A DNA stretch of 64,000 nt from Filosporella fistucella (GCA_030077755.1 JAQJZZ010000015.1:1736001-1800000); one strand, 5' to 3'; counted from the stretch's first letter, positions 47,435 through 59,290 are shown. Notes: a model not told the origin generated them from the sequence alone. Numbers and translations: made by a program.

Positions 47435-50306
47435 TCAAAATCCGGTCAGCAAACGAAACAACATCCCAAATGACCTGGCTGTTTGAAGTCCGATCCCCAC
47501 GACTCTGACAGAAAGAATTACCAACAGGAACATCCCCGCCATGAAAACTGCTGCTGTCATAAACAAACTGATATCTTGCCAGGTTAGACGATGCTCCTCG
47601 AATCTCTTCCTTATATCGGACTCCTCATCAAATACAGGCTCAATGAATATCCATACATGCTTAACCATGCCACACAACACTTGGAAGATAGACATGGGGG
47701 TACGTCGCGGTTTCGGTGGTATATTTAGAGCTTGAGAGCTAGCAGTCTTTCCACCTGTCGATACGGGCTTTATGTTCTTACCCGTTTGCTTCCCCGCCTT
47801 CTCCGCTCTCGGCTCAGGATGTCTTACGATTAGTTTATCGTCGTCCAACCTTTTCGGTGTCTCGTGTTTGTCTCCGTGAGCGAGGCGCTTCCGCTCCCGA
47901 GTTTTGCTGAATGCTTTCGGCGAAAGAGACTCTGTGCCTTCTTTGACGTGGGGAAGTGCCTTCAGTTCTAATCCGACGTCCTTGGTTATGGTTGGCTTGC
48001 TCTTTCGCGTTTTGGGGGGCGTCAACAGCCCTTTGCTTTGATCTTGAGCCTTTTTGAGTGCCAGATGGTGCTTTAGATTTTGGAATGCCGTCAGGGCTGC
48101 GCTGCGTGCGTCCTCCTTCCCCTTCTCCGGGCTTTGCCGGGACGTAGATATGGATATGGGTATGCTCTTCAGCTCGACCTTCTCGCCGCTTGGTGAAGCT
48201 GTCTGACATAATCTTGCAGTTCGACACTTCATAGGGCTCAGATGGTGCTCCGATGATATAGCGATGTCTGCTTGAAGAGTTTGGGACAGTCCTTTCAGCA
48301 CTCCGTTCCGTTCCCTGTTCCGTTGGGAACCCGCCCGTAGTGGAATTCTGCTCGTTTTTGTTGGTGATGCAATTCTCACTTGATCTTCGTTGATGCTGTC
48401 GTTTGGGCCGTCGAATTGAGCTGGGGGGTGCTGAAGATGATCGGAGCCAATAGTGGTGGTGGTGGATATGTTGGATGACACTCTGTCTGGGACTGTCATG
48501 GGTATTGTGGGAGGTGCCCAAATTGGAAGTGGCGGTCTTAACATATGTAGACCGTTTGGGATCCGTGCTGTGACGGGGTCCTTCAACGATACTGGTAGAA
48601 GTTCGCTCAGGGACGTGATATGCTTTCTTTGGCTTAAAGCCATCAGGTTTTGGCCCAACTGGTGTTGGATCCGGACTTGATTCGTCAATACTGACTGGAA
48701 TGAGATCGCTGTAGCTTTTCTTCCTTCTAGATCTGGTGCTCCGATTTGGGCCATTGCTTCCCCTAAAAAAGGCTGGCGTGATTGGGGTAATTGTGGTTGA
48801 GCCTCAATCTCTACAATTGATGGTACCTGTATCCGCTGTGAGTCTTCCATATTTGTATGACCATGGCCGCGCGCAAAATGTGGGATCTCATTGTGGACAA
48901 TTGTGCTAGCTGAATCGTTCGTCTTACGTCGTGGTGGTGAACCGACCGGTTTACGTGGAATTTTATTCTGACGGGATGTGTTAGATGAGCCAGCACTGGA
49001 TTGACTCAATCTTTCTTTGAGTAGCGGCGACGAAATGACTCGATGGCCAAAATAGTCTCTCTCTTGAAGAGGCTTTGAGCTCACATATGGCGCTGGATCA
49101 TCTGCAGAAGGCATTGGGAAGAGACGATCTCCCGGGGCAACTTCTTGAGGGCACGTTAGCAGGAAATAATCATGATTGAGATTCCAACATACCCGCATAA
49201 GGAGTTCCAGCAAGTGATTGCTCAATGGGTGTCAGATCAGGCTCCGCAACACTACTCCAGCCATTTCCACTGAGCTTCCATTTTCCTCTACGCCTTTGCA
49301 TTAATTCCAATTCCAATCTTTTGCTCGCAGCTCTGCTCTTCTTCTTTTGCTCCTTCAAAGCTTGCACTCGTTCCAACTCAGATCGGTGCTTGGCCTGAGC
49401 CTCATCATACTTTCTTCTTTGCTCTGCTAACTCCCTTGCATGTTCATCGAGTTTTCGCCTAGTGTCTTCACTCATTTGACTTGGCTCAGTACTACTTGTT
49501 CCATCACTAATATCCCAGTAGCCAGTTCTCGGGTTTGCACCTTGTACCCCGAGGAAGTCGCCGCTTTCTCTGAGATTTCTCCTCTGCTGCCTCCTCGTCT
49601 TTTTATCTTCATACATCTGCTGTGCCTTTGTAATCTCCTTTTCATCTGAAAACTTCGTCTTATCAACGAATGAGCCGATTCGAGTCGATGGGAATTCCAA
49701 GGGAGGAAGAGCATATTCTTGTCCACTGTTGATCCGAAAGTCCTGACCTTCGGAAGGGAATGCAGATGATCCTCCTAAAATGCTCTCATTCATATTCCTA
49801 TCCTGTCCGATCGTCATGGATCCAAATATTCTCCTCAAACCACCGCCCTTCTTCTGTTCGTGCTGCTTATCCAGAGCAACTGTGGAATAAGCTGTCTTTT
49901 GTTCCCCTCTATTGCGATAGGTATCTAATGGCGTTCCTTGACCATTGTATAGAGAATCAAGCTCATGTCCAACAAGAGCAGTGCTCTTATTCGCAGACCA
50001 GCTTTGTGTTTTCCTCTTCATGGCTCCAATCGACCAAGTACTTTCTGGTTCACCGGCTCGTTGCCCGTCAGCAGATGTATCGGCATCTTGATATCCAGGA
50101 CGGATTGTATATCCCTTCTCCGCACGATTGGCTGGTAGCATGCGTGAGATTACGCTACTTAAGGAAGAGGATCGGTTATGTCGTCTTGCTTGTATGTCCA
50201 TTGCAGTGGGAGGTTTGCTGTGCTCCTTTAGCTTGAACATCAATGATGATCGGCGTTGAGGAGGTTCGTCGCTTTGCATCGACTGAGGACGAACGTGAGT
50301 TGCCAT
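47435..50306 (-). CDS. large basic, mostly disordered protein with one C-terminal membrane helix
   Basis: I do not recognise a family. Exons are 50306-49193 and 49143-47435, giving 940 residues. The N-terminal third is Ser/Arg-rich and disordered. A predicted coiled coil follows at about residues 230-350, with the run RRKLDEHARELAEQRRKYDE and then basic repeats (KEQKKKSRAASKRLELELMQ). The middle and C-terminal thirds are Pro/Ser/Lys-rich with many SP/TP sites. Near the end, SLFMTAAVFMAGMFLLVILS is one strong hydrophobic helix, followed by only about 25 residues, so it looks tail-anchored with the bulk in the cytosol or nucleoplasm. No signal peptide was seen. It neighbours the nuclear-rim gene NUR1 on the same strand, 326 bp away; a link is speculation. 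Confidence 0.78.
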
Positions 50307-50632
50307 TTCGTTATCAATTGTATTATCCAGTAAGTTGTGAAGAAATTGAAGTTCGAAGTCCGATGCAAAAGAGTATCAGATGAGGAGTAAGTACACGCCC
50401 AACAAACCTTAATGCTGGTCCCCAAAGGTGGAAGGTACATTTCATCCATAAGGTGAAAGAACGATGGGAAAGTTGAAACACGAAATGACATTACAAAAAA
50501 AGATGAAATGCCCACCACAAGAACATCCATTTCAAAATGCTTGAAACTACCATCAATTACTACGATAAATATCATCCTAGAGCGACGAGGCGCTTCGCCA
50601 GAACGCCTACCAATGCAGTGAAAGATAATACA
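50307..50632 (-). promoter_or_regulatory. promoter region of the 940-residue gene
   Basis: 326 bp between two minus-strand genes, holding the 3' UTR of NUR1 and the promoter of the next gene. No specific motif was recognised. Confidence 0.4.
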
Positions 50633-52116
50633 TCAGAACCTCGATGGTCCTCTTTTATAAGGACTATCGTATCCTGTAGCTCTCGGCTGCCACCCTGTCC
50701 CAGGCGGAGCACTTGTTCTTCGCTCATTTTCTAGCTCAGGAAATGGGATCCTATTCCCAGGAAATCGCTGCATCTCACTTTGCCGTTTGACTGGACTTCT
50801 ACTCCTTTCTCTTTCTCGATCTTCCTGGACCTCTCGGCTCGCCATTTCGAATGAGTTTTTAGGAAGATCCCTACGTCCTCCTTGCATGTCATGCATACTA
50901 GTGGCCTTTTTCAAAGGAGAATTAGCATGGCTGTATATGCCCAGAGTACCACCATCACTTGTACCAGTACTGGTAGAAGTCGACATGGCGCCAATGCTTT
51001 TCCGGAATTGAGGTTGTCTCATGGGAGGGCGTGGTGTTATACCTGTAAGTGGGGTAGGCTCTCTCGAATGGGTTGTCGGAGTGAAGGTTGGAGTTGGGGA
51101 GAATGACCGCCGAGAAATGTTCCCAGTGTTGTCTGGATCGATATGTTTTGCATAGTTTGGGTTTGGGTTTGTGCGGAATCCACGTTTGAGAGTAACGGTG
51201 GGGGTGTACGTATCTACCCCATCCTGTTCGTCTTCTTTCACATTTGTACCTGAATCCGTATACTGCGTGCCTACATCACGGACCAGAGGGTTGAGTCTTG
51301 GATGGACGTATTTGATGTCGTACTCGCTCATCACTTCTTTATGGATGATAGCTGAGTCTTTCTCCTGCTGTGAGAATGCCAAATGCAAAATGAGTAACTG
51401 TGACGAGATCAGAGCTTCCAATACCAAAGTGGTAAAAACAGTAACACTTGGTCGTGGATCAGAAGCCACCGTAGGGAGAAATAGCCAATATACCAAAACA
51501 TGACCTGGGCTGAAAAGACAGAAGAGTTGCAAGCAGACGGGAATTGGATCCCAAACTGCAATTTCCCATACATCCCTCGTAGGATCCGGATGTGCTCTGC
51601 TCTCTGCACTAGTATCCCCGAGTATGCTGGTAAGAAACCTCAACGGCGAAGACGAAACGGGCGACGAATCGACACGCACTCGATGAGCAGACGGTGTGCT
51701 CTGCGGAGCTTCCACTGAGCTCTCAAACAATCGATAATGTCGTTTCCTCATGAAAGTATAACCCGCATTCGCCACCGAAAAATACGTCAAAAGATGAACA
51801 ATGACCGTAGCCTGCAAAGCGATTAGCCAAATCCTTCCAAATAACCAGAAGAGCTCCTCACAATATAACTCAGCCAACCAGTCCCCGAATAATCATCTCC
51901 AAACACATCATCTCCCTTTCCACTTCCCCCACTCCCAGAATTAGCCCTAGCAATCAAAAACACAAAATGTAACCCCAAAGCTAGCGGCGCAGCAAATTGT
52001 TTACTATCCCAATCCCTCGTCTCGATTTCCTCGGAGAGCCAGAGCAAGAAATCGCCTGGGTTCAGGTAATCCTTTATGCGATCCCACAGCGGTTTTCTGC
52101 GCACAAGTCGAGGCAT
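50633..52116 (-). CDS. NUR1: nuclear rim protein Nur1 (DUF2418)
   Basis: Inner nuclear membrane protein of the Nur1/Mug154 family (DUF2418, PF10332). In yeasts it helps tether silent chromatin and rDNA at the nuclear periphery with Heh1/Src1-type partners. Exons are 52116-51862 and 51811-50633, giving 477 residues. The N-terminus MPRLVRRKPLWDRIKDYLNP and FLLWLSEEIETRDWDS are family hallmarks. A first membrane helix follows (APLALGLHFVFLIARA). The intron joins GWLSYI to ATVIVHLLTYFSVANAGYTF, then RKRHYRLFE. Further hydrophobic segments include VCLQLFCLFSPGHVLVYWLF and VFTTLVLEALISSQLLILHL. The C-terminal 200 residues are a Ser/Pro/Arg-rich tail with DRERERSRSP. It diverges from VMA7 with only 306 bp between starts. 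Confidence 0.92.
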
Positions 52117-52422
52117 TTTTGAGCAAGCTGAAAGAAGGAAAAAGTCGAAATGGGCGTTCACATATTCGAAATGGCGGTGGAGGAAAAGTCAGAAAAGCGA
52201 AAGTGAGGTTGGTGAGGAGCTGCCCTTTGTTTATTTAGGTTACAGTTGGCGGGTTGAAATTCGGCGGATAGCACTTACGGCGCGCCTGTGCTCACTGTTT
52301 GCGGACAGGGGTACGGCTTCGATAACGCAGTGCTGTTTTTAGCGGGGATGCCGCTTGAGCTCAGCTCTTGCTTCCAGTGCTTGCAACGAAGCTGTGATTG
52401 AGATCTCAGCACTTTACACACG
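52117..52422. promoter_or_regulatory. compact divergent promoter of NUR1 and VMA7
   Basis: 306 bp must drive both genes. It contains a short GC-rich patch (GGCGCGCC near 52279) and pyrimidine runs close to each start. No known factor site was recognised with confidence. Confidence 0.5.
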
Positions 52423-52954
52423 ATGGCAGCTCCAGCTTCTGCGTACAAGGATAGACAGTTCCTTGCTGTTATTGGGGATGAGGTATGTGCTCTTGACGAC
52501 AGGGTAGATTAAGTGTAGGGCTGATTGGGAGTAGGACTCTGTTACCGGATTGTTGTTAGCAGGTATTGGTGTATGATATGCTGCATTCGGAAATACGAAG
52601 ACGGATTCTAATATGGATTAGCATGTCACCGCACCGCCGGATTCACAGAAGAACTTCCTGGTAGTTGATAGCAAGACCGATAACGCTGCGATCGAGGAAG
52701 CTTTCGAGCGATTCACATCAGAGAGAAAGGATATCGGAATTCTACTCATCAATCAGCACGTAAGATACTCTAGCAATCAAACAGGCATGAGAACAGAGCT
52801 GATCAGTATGCAGATTGCTGAACGGATACGTCACCGAGTCGATACATACACCGCTGCCTTCCCAGCTTTACTCGAGATTCCAAGCAAAGACCATCCATAT
52901 GACCCAGAGAAGGATAGCGTTTTGAGACGGGTACGAAGACTCTTTGGAGAGTAG
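52423..52954 (+). CDS. VMA7: V-type proton ATPase subunit F
   Basis: Small central-stalk subunit of the V1 sector of the vacuolar proton ATPase, which acidifies vacuoles and endosomes. It is too fragmented for ORF calling: exons are 52423-52482, 52535-52570, 52622-52759 and 52814-52954, giving 124 residues, close to the usual ~118. The assembled protein runs [11 protein letters not shown], then [20 protein letters not shown], then [20 protein letters not shown], then [20 protein letters not shown]. It ends [20 protein letters not shown]. Exon 2 is only 36 nt, and its donor must be GTATGATATG after GGTATTGGT to keep the conserved GIGHV. All four junctions are phase 0. Confidence 0.96.
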
Positions 52955-53673
52955 ATAAGATGGAAGCTTGGGGTCGGCAGGTCTATGGGTTGTGCTCTGT
53001 GTATGGTTATTAGAGGAGAGGGCGTTACATGCAATCAGTCTGCTTGGCTCGGCTGTTGAAGTGTATTGAAATCAGAATTGAGATATGGATATCCATGGTG
53101 CATATATATGGGCCATTATGCTATTCGTCTGAGCAGTTACCATCTACTGAATTTGTATTAAGTTGCTAATTGTAAAGAAGAGCATTTGATCTTGTGTATT
53201 GGCCCCCAGATCCCTCCATGTATAGCAAAAGGAACAGTTAAATCAGATTTCACCAATTGTAGCCATGAACATGAGAATCCACAACTACCCTCACTTGCAT
53301 AATAGTCTCGATACTCCGTATCAACAATGTCACTATCCGAAGTACCTGTGCTACCAGTCTGTCTCATTGTGTCACTCAGGCAAACCTACACTCAAATCAC
53401 AAATGCCCATCACCACAAAAGCCGACTTATGGAACATCATAAAACCTTGCATTCCCTTCCCGTAAATACAAACATGTGCTTCAAAGGGAAGAACTCCGTG
53501 ACCGAAGGTATCTGTCAACCAGCAATGCATCGAAAGAGAAATTCACCGGTCCGTCTGATTACCACTGCCATCACCTATTCACATGTACCTCTGCTGCTTC
53601 TACGTCCTATTACCATTCTACCAATCTCGCATGACCTCTCCGCCCCCCCACGTCCGTAAACATCGCTTCGGAT
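52955..53673. other. convergent intergenic stretch, no gene seen
   Basis: VMA7 and the NPC2-type gene end towards each other. ORFs at 53158-53367 and 53327-53659 are featureless. Confidence 0.5.
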
Positions 53674-54298
53674 CTATCCGCCGAAAGCAACTGTAGCCTC
53701 CAAGCACACAATCTTCTTCCCTTCCTTGGTATACGCATCAGCGAAGACGGAGTATTTTCCCTATCACAAATCAGTACATTGGTTAACCCATCACATCTCT
53801 CAAACTCACGGGGGGAATCTCCTTTGGCAACTCGACATCCTTGGTAATGGTCGTCTTTCCCTTTTTAATCGGGCACTCCAAATCCACATTTGAGACCTGC
53901 TCGCATAGATCTGCTTGCGTGTTCACCAAGCGGATCAACCCGTATTTTACCTGCAGAATAACATATGCTCCCTCGCCAACATCCTCGAGTAATTCACCAA
54001 CAGCTTCGATTGTGAGAGTTGCTCCGCTGTTTGATAGATTAGCTTGGTCTACCTCAAATACGTAGATGAAAGTAGGAATATGGAGAGAGTCTTACGCTTT
54101 TGGTGGGTTAGGAGTCAGATTAACATGATCCAAAATGAGCAAGTCATCATCGTGATCCTTCTGACAATAGGTCAATGGGTTATCACCAGGCACAGCCACG
54201 CCATCTCCTAAAGCCTTTTGGCCGCCGAAGAACGATAAGCCCTCTGAAGCAACGATGCTGGTCAGAGCTAAGGTGAGAAGACTGGTAGAGAGCTTCAT
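53674..54298 (-). CDS. NPC2: NPC2-type phosphatidylglycerol/phosphatidylinositol (sterol) transfer protein, ML domain
   Basis: Small soluble lipid-binding protein of the vacuole/secretory route. Its family binds sterols or phosphatidylinositol/phosphatidylglycerol and passes them to membranes. Exons are 54298-54096, 54026-53810 and 53760-53674, giving 168 residues. A signal peptide is clear (MKLSTSLLTLALTSIVASEG). The ML domain begins with PLTYCQKDHDDDLLILDHVN, followed by PNPPKAGATLTIEAVGE across the first intron, and YGLIRLVNTQADLCEQV. The end reads EIPPGKYSVFADAYTKEGKK and IVCLEATVAFGG. Cysteines at the expected places for the family's disulfides are visible (YCQ, LCEQ, LECP, VCLE). Confidence 0.94.
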
Positions 54299-54982
54299 GT
54301 TGGAGTTCGGGTTGTGGTGTTTGTAGGAGAGAAGAGTGAGAGGTGCGGATGGTTCAGGATGAGCGATAGAGCACGGCCACGGTGCAGGCTGTGAGGTTGG
54401 CAGGTGGTTTGTCGAAAGTGGCGGGGTGGGCTGGCGCTAGAGGAATGGAGGCTTGGCTACCTAGGATGACGCAAGTAAAATCGCGAGTCGAAAATGAAGG
54501 TTGATAACGAGAGAGAGGGAGATCAATATCAAGATGTTGTATATTTTGTATTTAAGGGTTGGTTGAATTTTCCTTCATATGCTTTTCTAATTGCAGAGCT
54601 CAAGCTCAAAACGAATTTTGTTGATTTTATGGTTGAGTCTTCTACTATGCGAAACAAATCATCACTAACTCACATTTGAATTCACATTGAGATTCAATAT
54701 GTCACTGTAAGGACCCAATTGAAAGTTGAAATGCCGTTGAGGCTTCATGCTGATGTACAACAAAGTATCTTCTTTGATACTTGAAAGCAAGGGTTCCCAG
54801 GTATTGATCAAACAAAGTGACCTATTTGGTCTACCTCCAGATACGCCAGATCCCCTTTTGAATCCCGTGCCATCCACCCTAACGCGCTGAACCATTGAAG
54901 AGAAAGAAAACTATAGCGAGCAATAAAGCGCTGTGCAAAGTCTAATGTATGATACAACGTGAAGCAAAATTTCCTCCGCGTA
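54299..54982. promoter_or_regulatory. NPC2 promoter and 3' region of the SET3-like gene
   Basis: 684 bp between two minus-strand genes. A 76-codon minus-strand ORF (54665-54895) has no recognisable features. Nothing else was seen. Confidence 0.45.
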
Positions 54983-57943
54983 TTAATCTTTAGATGTAGC
55001 TTCTGAGGTAGAAAAGATGGCCGCCGTGATAGGGTTGCTCAATTTCTCTGCCGCAGGAGAATCTACAATCGCTGAGCCCTCCAGTAATACATGGGACTTG
55101 GCTTCTTCGATGGTCGAGAGGGAAGGCTTCAAGACTGCTGGAGTCACCGTTGGACTGGTTCCCGAAGTTCCCTTGTTCGCAACCGAAGTGTCAGTCCTCT
55201 TCATCCTGGCAGCTTTATAGTCGCTCAAGCTAAGCTTCTTGGTTGTCTTTACTGGACTCTGTGCGGCCAGACCAAGTCCGTTGATACCAGGTGTTGGAGG
55301 GAAATGATTGGTTCCAAATGGAGATTGCAATGCAGAGCTTGTTGCGGATGAAGGTGTGACTGTGCCAGAGAGGGGTCCAGACATGTTAGGAGTGGAGAAG
55401 CTGGGTCGAGGAGGCATCTCAACTCGCAATTCTGGTGACTTAGGGCCAGATGCGTTCAGGATTGGGGGAGTATGTGTTTGACCAGGCCATGGTGGAGGTG
55501 GAGGTTTGATGGTATTACCAATGGTTATAGCGGGTGCATCGATCATATTGACATCCATTGATGAGGCTGGTACATCGGCTGAAGGAGTAGAAGAGGCAAT
55601 ACTGGCTTTTCGGCCATGAATATCGGAAGGCGATTCAGGATGTGTTTCATCTTGAAGAGGAACATCTAAATCCATCGAGACCGTCGGCGAAGTTTGCAAA
55701 CGCAAATCCTCTACTTCCTTTGCAATGGTTGCTTGGCTAGCACGTAAATCCTGTTGAGATTGTGTTTTGTGCCGATTTCTGAGTAAACGCTTCGCCAACG
55801 GAACGACAGTGCGTTTGGTTTTGGGCGCTGGGCTCAGCCACCAAGCATTTTCAACCTCATCGGTTTGGGTAGAGGCGTCAGTGTATACGACCTTTGGAGT
55901 AGAGGAATTGTGGCGGGAGGGATATTGAGTAGATCCTGACTGAGACGCAGCCTTCTCTGGAGATGGCATTGCGGCAGCTGGAGACATGGCACTGAAAGGC
56001 GAGTCTGATTGTCGTCGCGATGTGCTGGCATCTACGTAACGTCCACGTGAGCCATTTGTTGTAGAAGGCTGTGAAATTGAAGGGCGAGGAGCGATAGATT
56101 TTTGTCGAGGCTTTGGTGTCGATTGTGTTGTAGAATTTTGAAGGTTGACGTTGGTTCCATCAGAGACTCGCTTTTTCTTCCGTGAAGGCCCTTGCTCCAT
56201 CTTCCGGAAGGAGTCTTCGACCATCGCCAGCTTCCTCTTCTCGCGGTCGGAAGGCCCGATGAACATCCCGTTGGACTCGCTGAGGCCGTGGGAGGGAGTC
56301 AAATCGCGACTGTGAGGTTTGCTTCGACTCGAGCCTGATACGCTTCGATTGTCGTCCTCGTCATAAGGCTCTCCTTGTCCCTCGCTTGCGGCGCGACTGT
56401 TCGTAGCCTGACCTGTGCTTGTCGGTGAGACATGATTTTGCTTCGGCTTGCGACCTTTCTTTGGCTTGCTACCGTTGGCGCTATTGTTACCGCCATTGAG
56501 TTGCGGTTGGGATCTGCCATGCCAGTTCCGATGAAATCGAGCAAATGCACATTCCGTTCCAAGATCGCAAGCACATCCGCCATGATCGGAAAGGACCAGA
56601 TATATTATTTGAGAGAGTTGTTCATATTCTTCATCATTGATATCTGAGCCGTCGAATGGGAGGCCATCCTCTTCACCTAGGTTAAGTAAATGGCGGTACC
56701 GCGATACATACTGTAGTGGAAACCTGAAGTCCCAGGGAATGGTAATCTGCGCATTGGCACTGAGTGGATGTTCACTTGTCAACCAGAAGTGGTACTCTTG
56801 ACCCTCGACAATAAACGTTTCGAGGTTTGCGTTTGGTCTGCAGCTGCGACGGACATATCGGCATACCGATCCCTCTAGTCTTGTGTCGATGAAGAGCGGC
56901 AAGTGTTGATGGAAGAAGACGAACGGACGGGGATGAGCAGTCTCTTGCCAACGATTCTCTGGGTCGGCGCAATAGTCCTTCTGAAATCCCACGAGACCAT
57001 TGAGCTCACCAATTATCTCTGGAACGGGAGTGGGGGTTATAAGAGATCGCCATCGAATTGTAGTATCATTGATTACACTTGCCTTTTCGTCGATTCGAAG
57101 ATCCGGCCAGTCCAATGTGCTCACAGGGACTTTCAGGTACTGGAAGATGTCGTCTTTGCTTTTACCGACATCTCTCTTCAGTCGTTCGGGATCTCGGAGC
57201 CATAGAGACATTGAATTCGTGACGGATAGGCTTGCGAAGGAGTTGTTGGTGGAGGTGTGGACGGTCTGATCGTTGTGGTAAAGACTGGTGAAACTTTCCG
57301 AGTAGCCATGAACCTGAAAGTTGTTGGGTAGATCCGGTGGTGTATGAGCCGGACTTGGAGGGTGATGATTGTGTGGTCGTGAATTTAATGGAGGGCTTCG
57401 TTTTACTTGTGAATTGATGGATTGATTCGACCGGTGGCCTTTCACCTTCTTGGGGTTTGGGTGGTGGTCTTGAGGGCTACCATTCTTGTGACTGTCGTGA
57501 TCATGATGACCGTTGACTTGAAGTTCCGATGGCTTCGACTTCTTCTTGTGACTTTTGGAAGGAGGCCGCTTGGATTTCTTATCGTTGGCGTCGTTAAGGG
57601 TCTTGTTCTGTCGTTGGAATCGCTGACGCTCGGTCGCATTCCGCCGGTCTAAAGGTCGTGGGTGGCAGTCAGCACAGAGATGTTGGAAGTCGGATCTCGA
57701 GGCTTCCTCGACCTGGCCGGGATAGAAGCACTCAATGTGCTGCCAAGTTTCACACTTCTCGCAGTATATGGTGTTGCCATCATCATCGAAGTATTCGCAG
57801 ATACACTTGATGGTGTATGGCTCATCATCTGCGGATTCGATCACAGGAAGCGCATCGTTCGTCGAGATGGGGGGAGCAGTTCTGGAGGCCGGTGGAGTGG
57901 GAATCGCGTTCTGCGTGGTGATCGAGGGAGGTCTTTCTGTCAT
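54983..57943 (-). CDS. SET3: PHD finger and SET domain protein, Set3/Set4-like
   Basis: Chromatin protein of the Set3/Set4 (animal MLL5) family. Yeast Set3 scaffolds a histone deacetylase complex that reads H3K4 methylation. A single exon encodes 986 residues. The PHD finger lies near residues 45-93: CICEYFDDDGNTIYCEKCET, then WQHIECFYPG, and HLCADCH, giving the C4HC3 pattern. A basic, disordered region follows. The SET domain is at about 310-480, with PFVFFHQHLPLFIDTRLEGS, RYVRRSCRPNANLETFIVEG, and AQITIPWDFRFP. The catalytic NHS motif of active SET enzymes is replaced by RPNAN-type sequence, as in Set3, so methyltransferase activity is doubtful. A cysteine cluster (GGCACDLGTECAFARF) follows. 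The C-terminal half is Ser/Pro-rich. Set3 is preferred over Set4 only by general length and layout. Confidence 0.88.
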   Translation of the reverse strand: MTERPPSITTQNAIPTPPASRTAPPISTNDALPVIESADDEPYTIKCICEYFDDDGNTIYCEKCETWQHIECFYPGQVEEASRSDFQHLCADCHPRPLDRRNATERQRFQRQNKTLNDANDKKSKRPPSKSHKKKSKPSELQVNGHHDHDSHKNGSPQDHHPNPKKVKGHRSNQSINSQVKRSPPLNSRPHNHHPPSPAHTPPDLPNNFQVHGYSESFTSLYHNDQTVHTSTNNSFASLSVTNSMSLWLRDPERLKRDVGKSKDDIFQYLKVPVSTLDWPDLRIDEKASVINDTTIRWRSLITPTPVPEIIGELNGLVGFQKDYCADPENRWQETAHPRPFVFFHQHLPLFIDTRLEGSVCRYVRRSCRPNANLETFIVEGQEYHFWLTSEHPLSANAQITIPWDFRFPLQYVSRYRHLLNLGEEDGLPFDGSDINDEEYEQLSQIIYLVLSDHGGCACDLGTECAFARFHRNWHGRSQPQLNGGNNSANGSKPKKGRKPKQNHVSPTSTGQATNSRAASEGQGEPYDEDDNRSVSGSSRSKPHSRDLTPSHGLSESNGMFIGPSDREKRKLAMVEDSFRKMEQGPSRKKKRVSDGTNVNLQNSTTQSTPKPRQKSIAPRPSISQPSTTNGSRGRYVDASTSRRQSDSPFSAMSPAAAMPSPEKAASQSGSTQYPSRHNSSTPKVVYTDASTQTDEVENAWWLSPAPKTKRTVVPLAKRLLRNRHKTQSQQDLRASQATIAKEVEDLRLQTSPTVSMDLDVPLQDETHPESPSDIHGRKASIASSTPSADVPASSMDVNMIDAPAITIGNTIKPPPPPWPGQTHTPPILNASGPKSPELRVEMPPRPSFSTPNMSGPLSGTVTPSSATSSALQSPFGTNHFPPTPGINGLGLAAQSPVKTTKKLSLSDYKAARMKRTDTSVANKGTSGTSPTVTPAVLKPSLSTIEEAKSHVLLEGSAIVDSPAAEKLSNPITAAIFSTSEATSKD

Positions 57944-59270
57944 AATCTAGAAAGAGCCTCCAGGTGGCTGTACGAGTTGGAGGACAAAGGTAGGTTCACT
58001 GGTCCTTGGGCCTGAGTCGCATGACGAAGACGGCCGCGACTCGATCGAAACAGTTGTCGCAGGACGGACAGAGCAATCGAGACCAGCGATGGCTTTCATC
58101 AGTTGTGGAAAGGGATTGTGAAACTCTTCTTCGTGAAGTGTGATCTTTCGTCACAGTCGACTCGATGGACGTGGAGCAGAGGGAGGCGCCAGGAAAGACT
58201 CGCGATTGAGATACGGTCTCGACGGAGGGACTACACTCGTAGATTATGGAGAGGACGAATTCGGTTGCTGGGCCTGATTGCAAACGGATGCGAGATCGTG
58301 AATGAGGCTTTTCACCAGGTAGGGAGGCGAAGGTGTGATGGGAAAGAGAGGTGGTCTCGACGTTGAATTTGACGAGGGTTGAGGGGAGGAGTTCTGGATT
58401 CTCGCGCGTCGTGTCGAAGAAGGAATCGAGTCTGCGAATGAAAGAGACGATGATCTGAGGAAATTCCTTCCTTCTCGCTTTCAGGTCTGAGGGATGGGAT
58501 GGGGATGGTATGGTGCAGGACAATACAGTATGAAATGGGAGAGGGGGGACTGAGAGAAGGAAGAGAAGCAGACTAGGTAAGGACAAGTTTTGGCCGCTTT
58601 AGGTGGTGTGTGGGTGCAAGTGCGACCGGACTGTGCTCGACTGTGCTTGCAGCTACCCAAGTCCGGCGTAAATGAGAGCACACAGCCACTTTTTGCCCAC
58701 TTCCCACTACTTACCGGACCCCAACACACACGACAAAAAGGTATGTATGTATGTGAAGTGAGGAGAGGAAATGCAATGCATTGCAGCCGTGCAGGTGATA
58801 TTTGAGTTGGACTCGAAGGGGGTTAGCAGAAGTCTGCTGACGAAGAGAGGATATAGGAAATATGATGGTGTAGATGCAAGTATGACAGTAGACACATATT
58901 GCATCGTGATGAAGAGAGAGTTGGATATGGAACGATGATGCAGCTGGTGGTTGAGAGCGAGGTGAGGTGATGGTGATGGTAGGTAATAATGAGGTAGGGA
59001 AGTACGGAAGAGGAGTAGGTAAAAAGAGAGAGGGAAAACATGGTGACGAAAGTCAGAGACCGACTCGAGCATGGATGGGCAAGGGCAAGCAAATGGAACA
59101 GCCAAAAGAATTGGAAAGGCGTCGTGACTTTAAAGCGGCCGTGGTATCTGCCATTGGTTGTCTCGAGGTGGCTAGTCCAGGTCGTATCCAATCAGTAATG
59201 CTTAGGCTTTTAGCTGCGTGGGAAAGTCAAGCAAAATATGGGTAAGGATGTGTAAGGATGCGTTTGGGTT

Positions 59271-59290
59271 GAGGTGAGGTGAGGTGAGGT
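59271..59290. repeat. GAGGT pentanucleotide tandem repeat
   Basis: Four perfect GAGGT units in tandem. A looser copy (GAGGTGAGGTGATGG) occurs near 58960. Non-coding and possibly polymorphic. Confidence 0.85.

Noticed and set aside
47835..48521. 228-codon minus-strand ORF
   Set aside because: It lies inside the second exon of the 940-residue gene in another frame, and its composition is that of a shifted Pro/Ser/Lys-rich sequence.
57996..58586. 196-codon minus-strand ORF upstream of the SET3-like gene
   Set aside because: Low-complexity Ser/Pro/Leu sequence from a purine/pyrimidine-biased leader, with no family resemblance and a stop before the SET3-like start.
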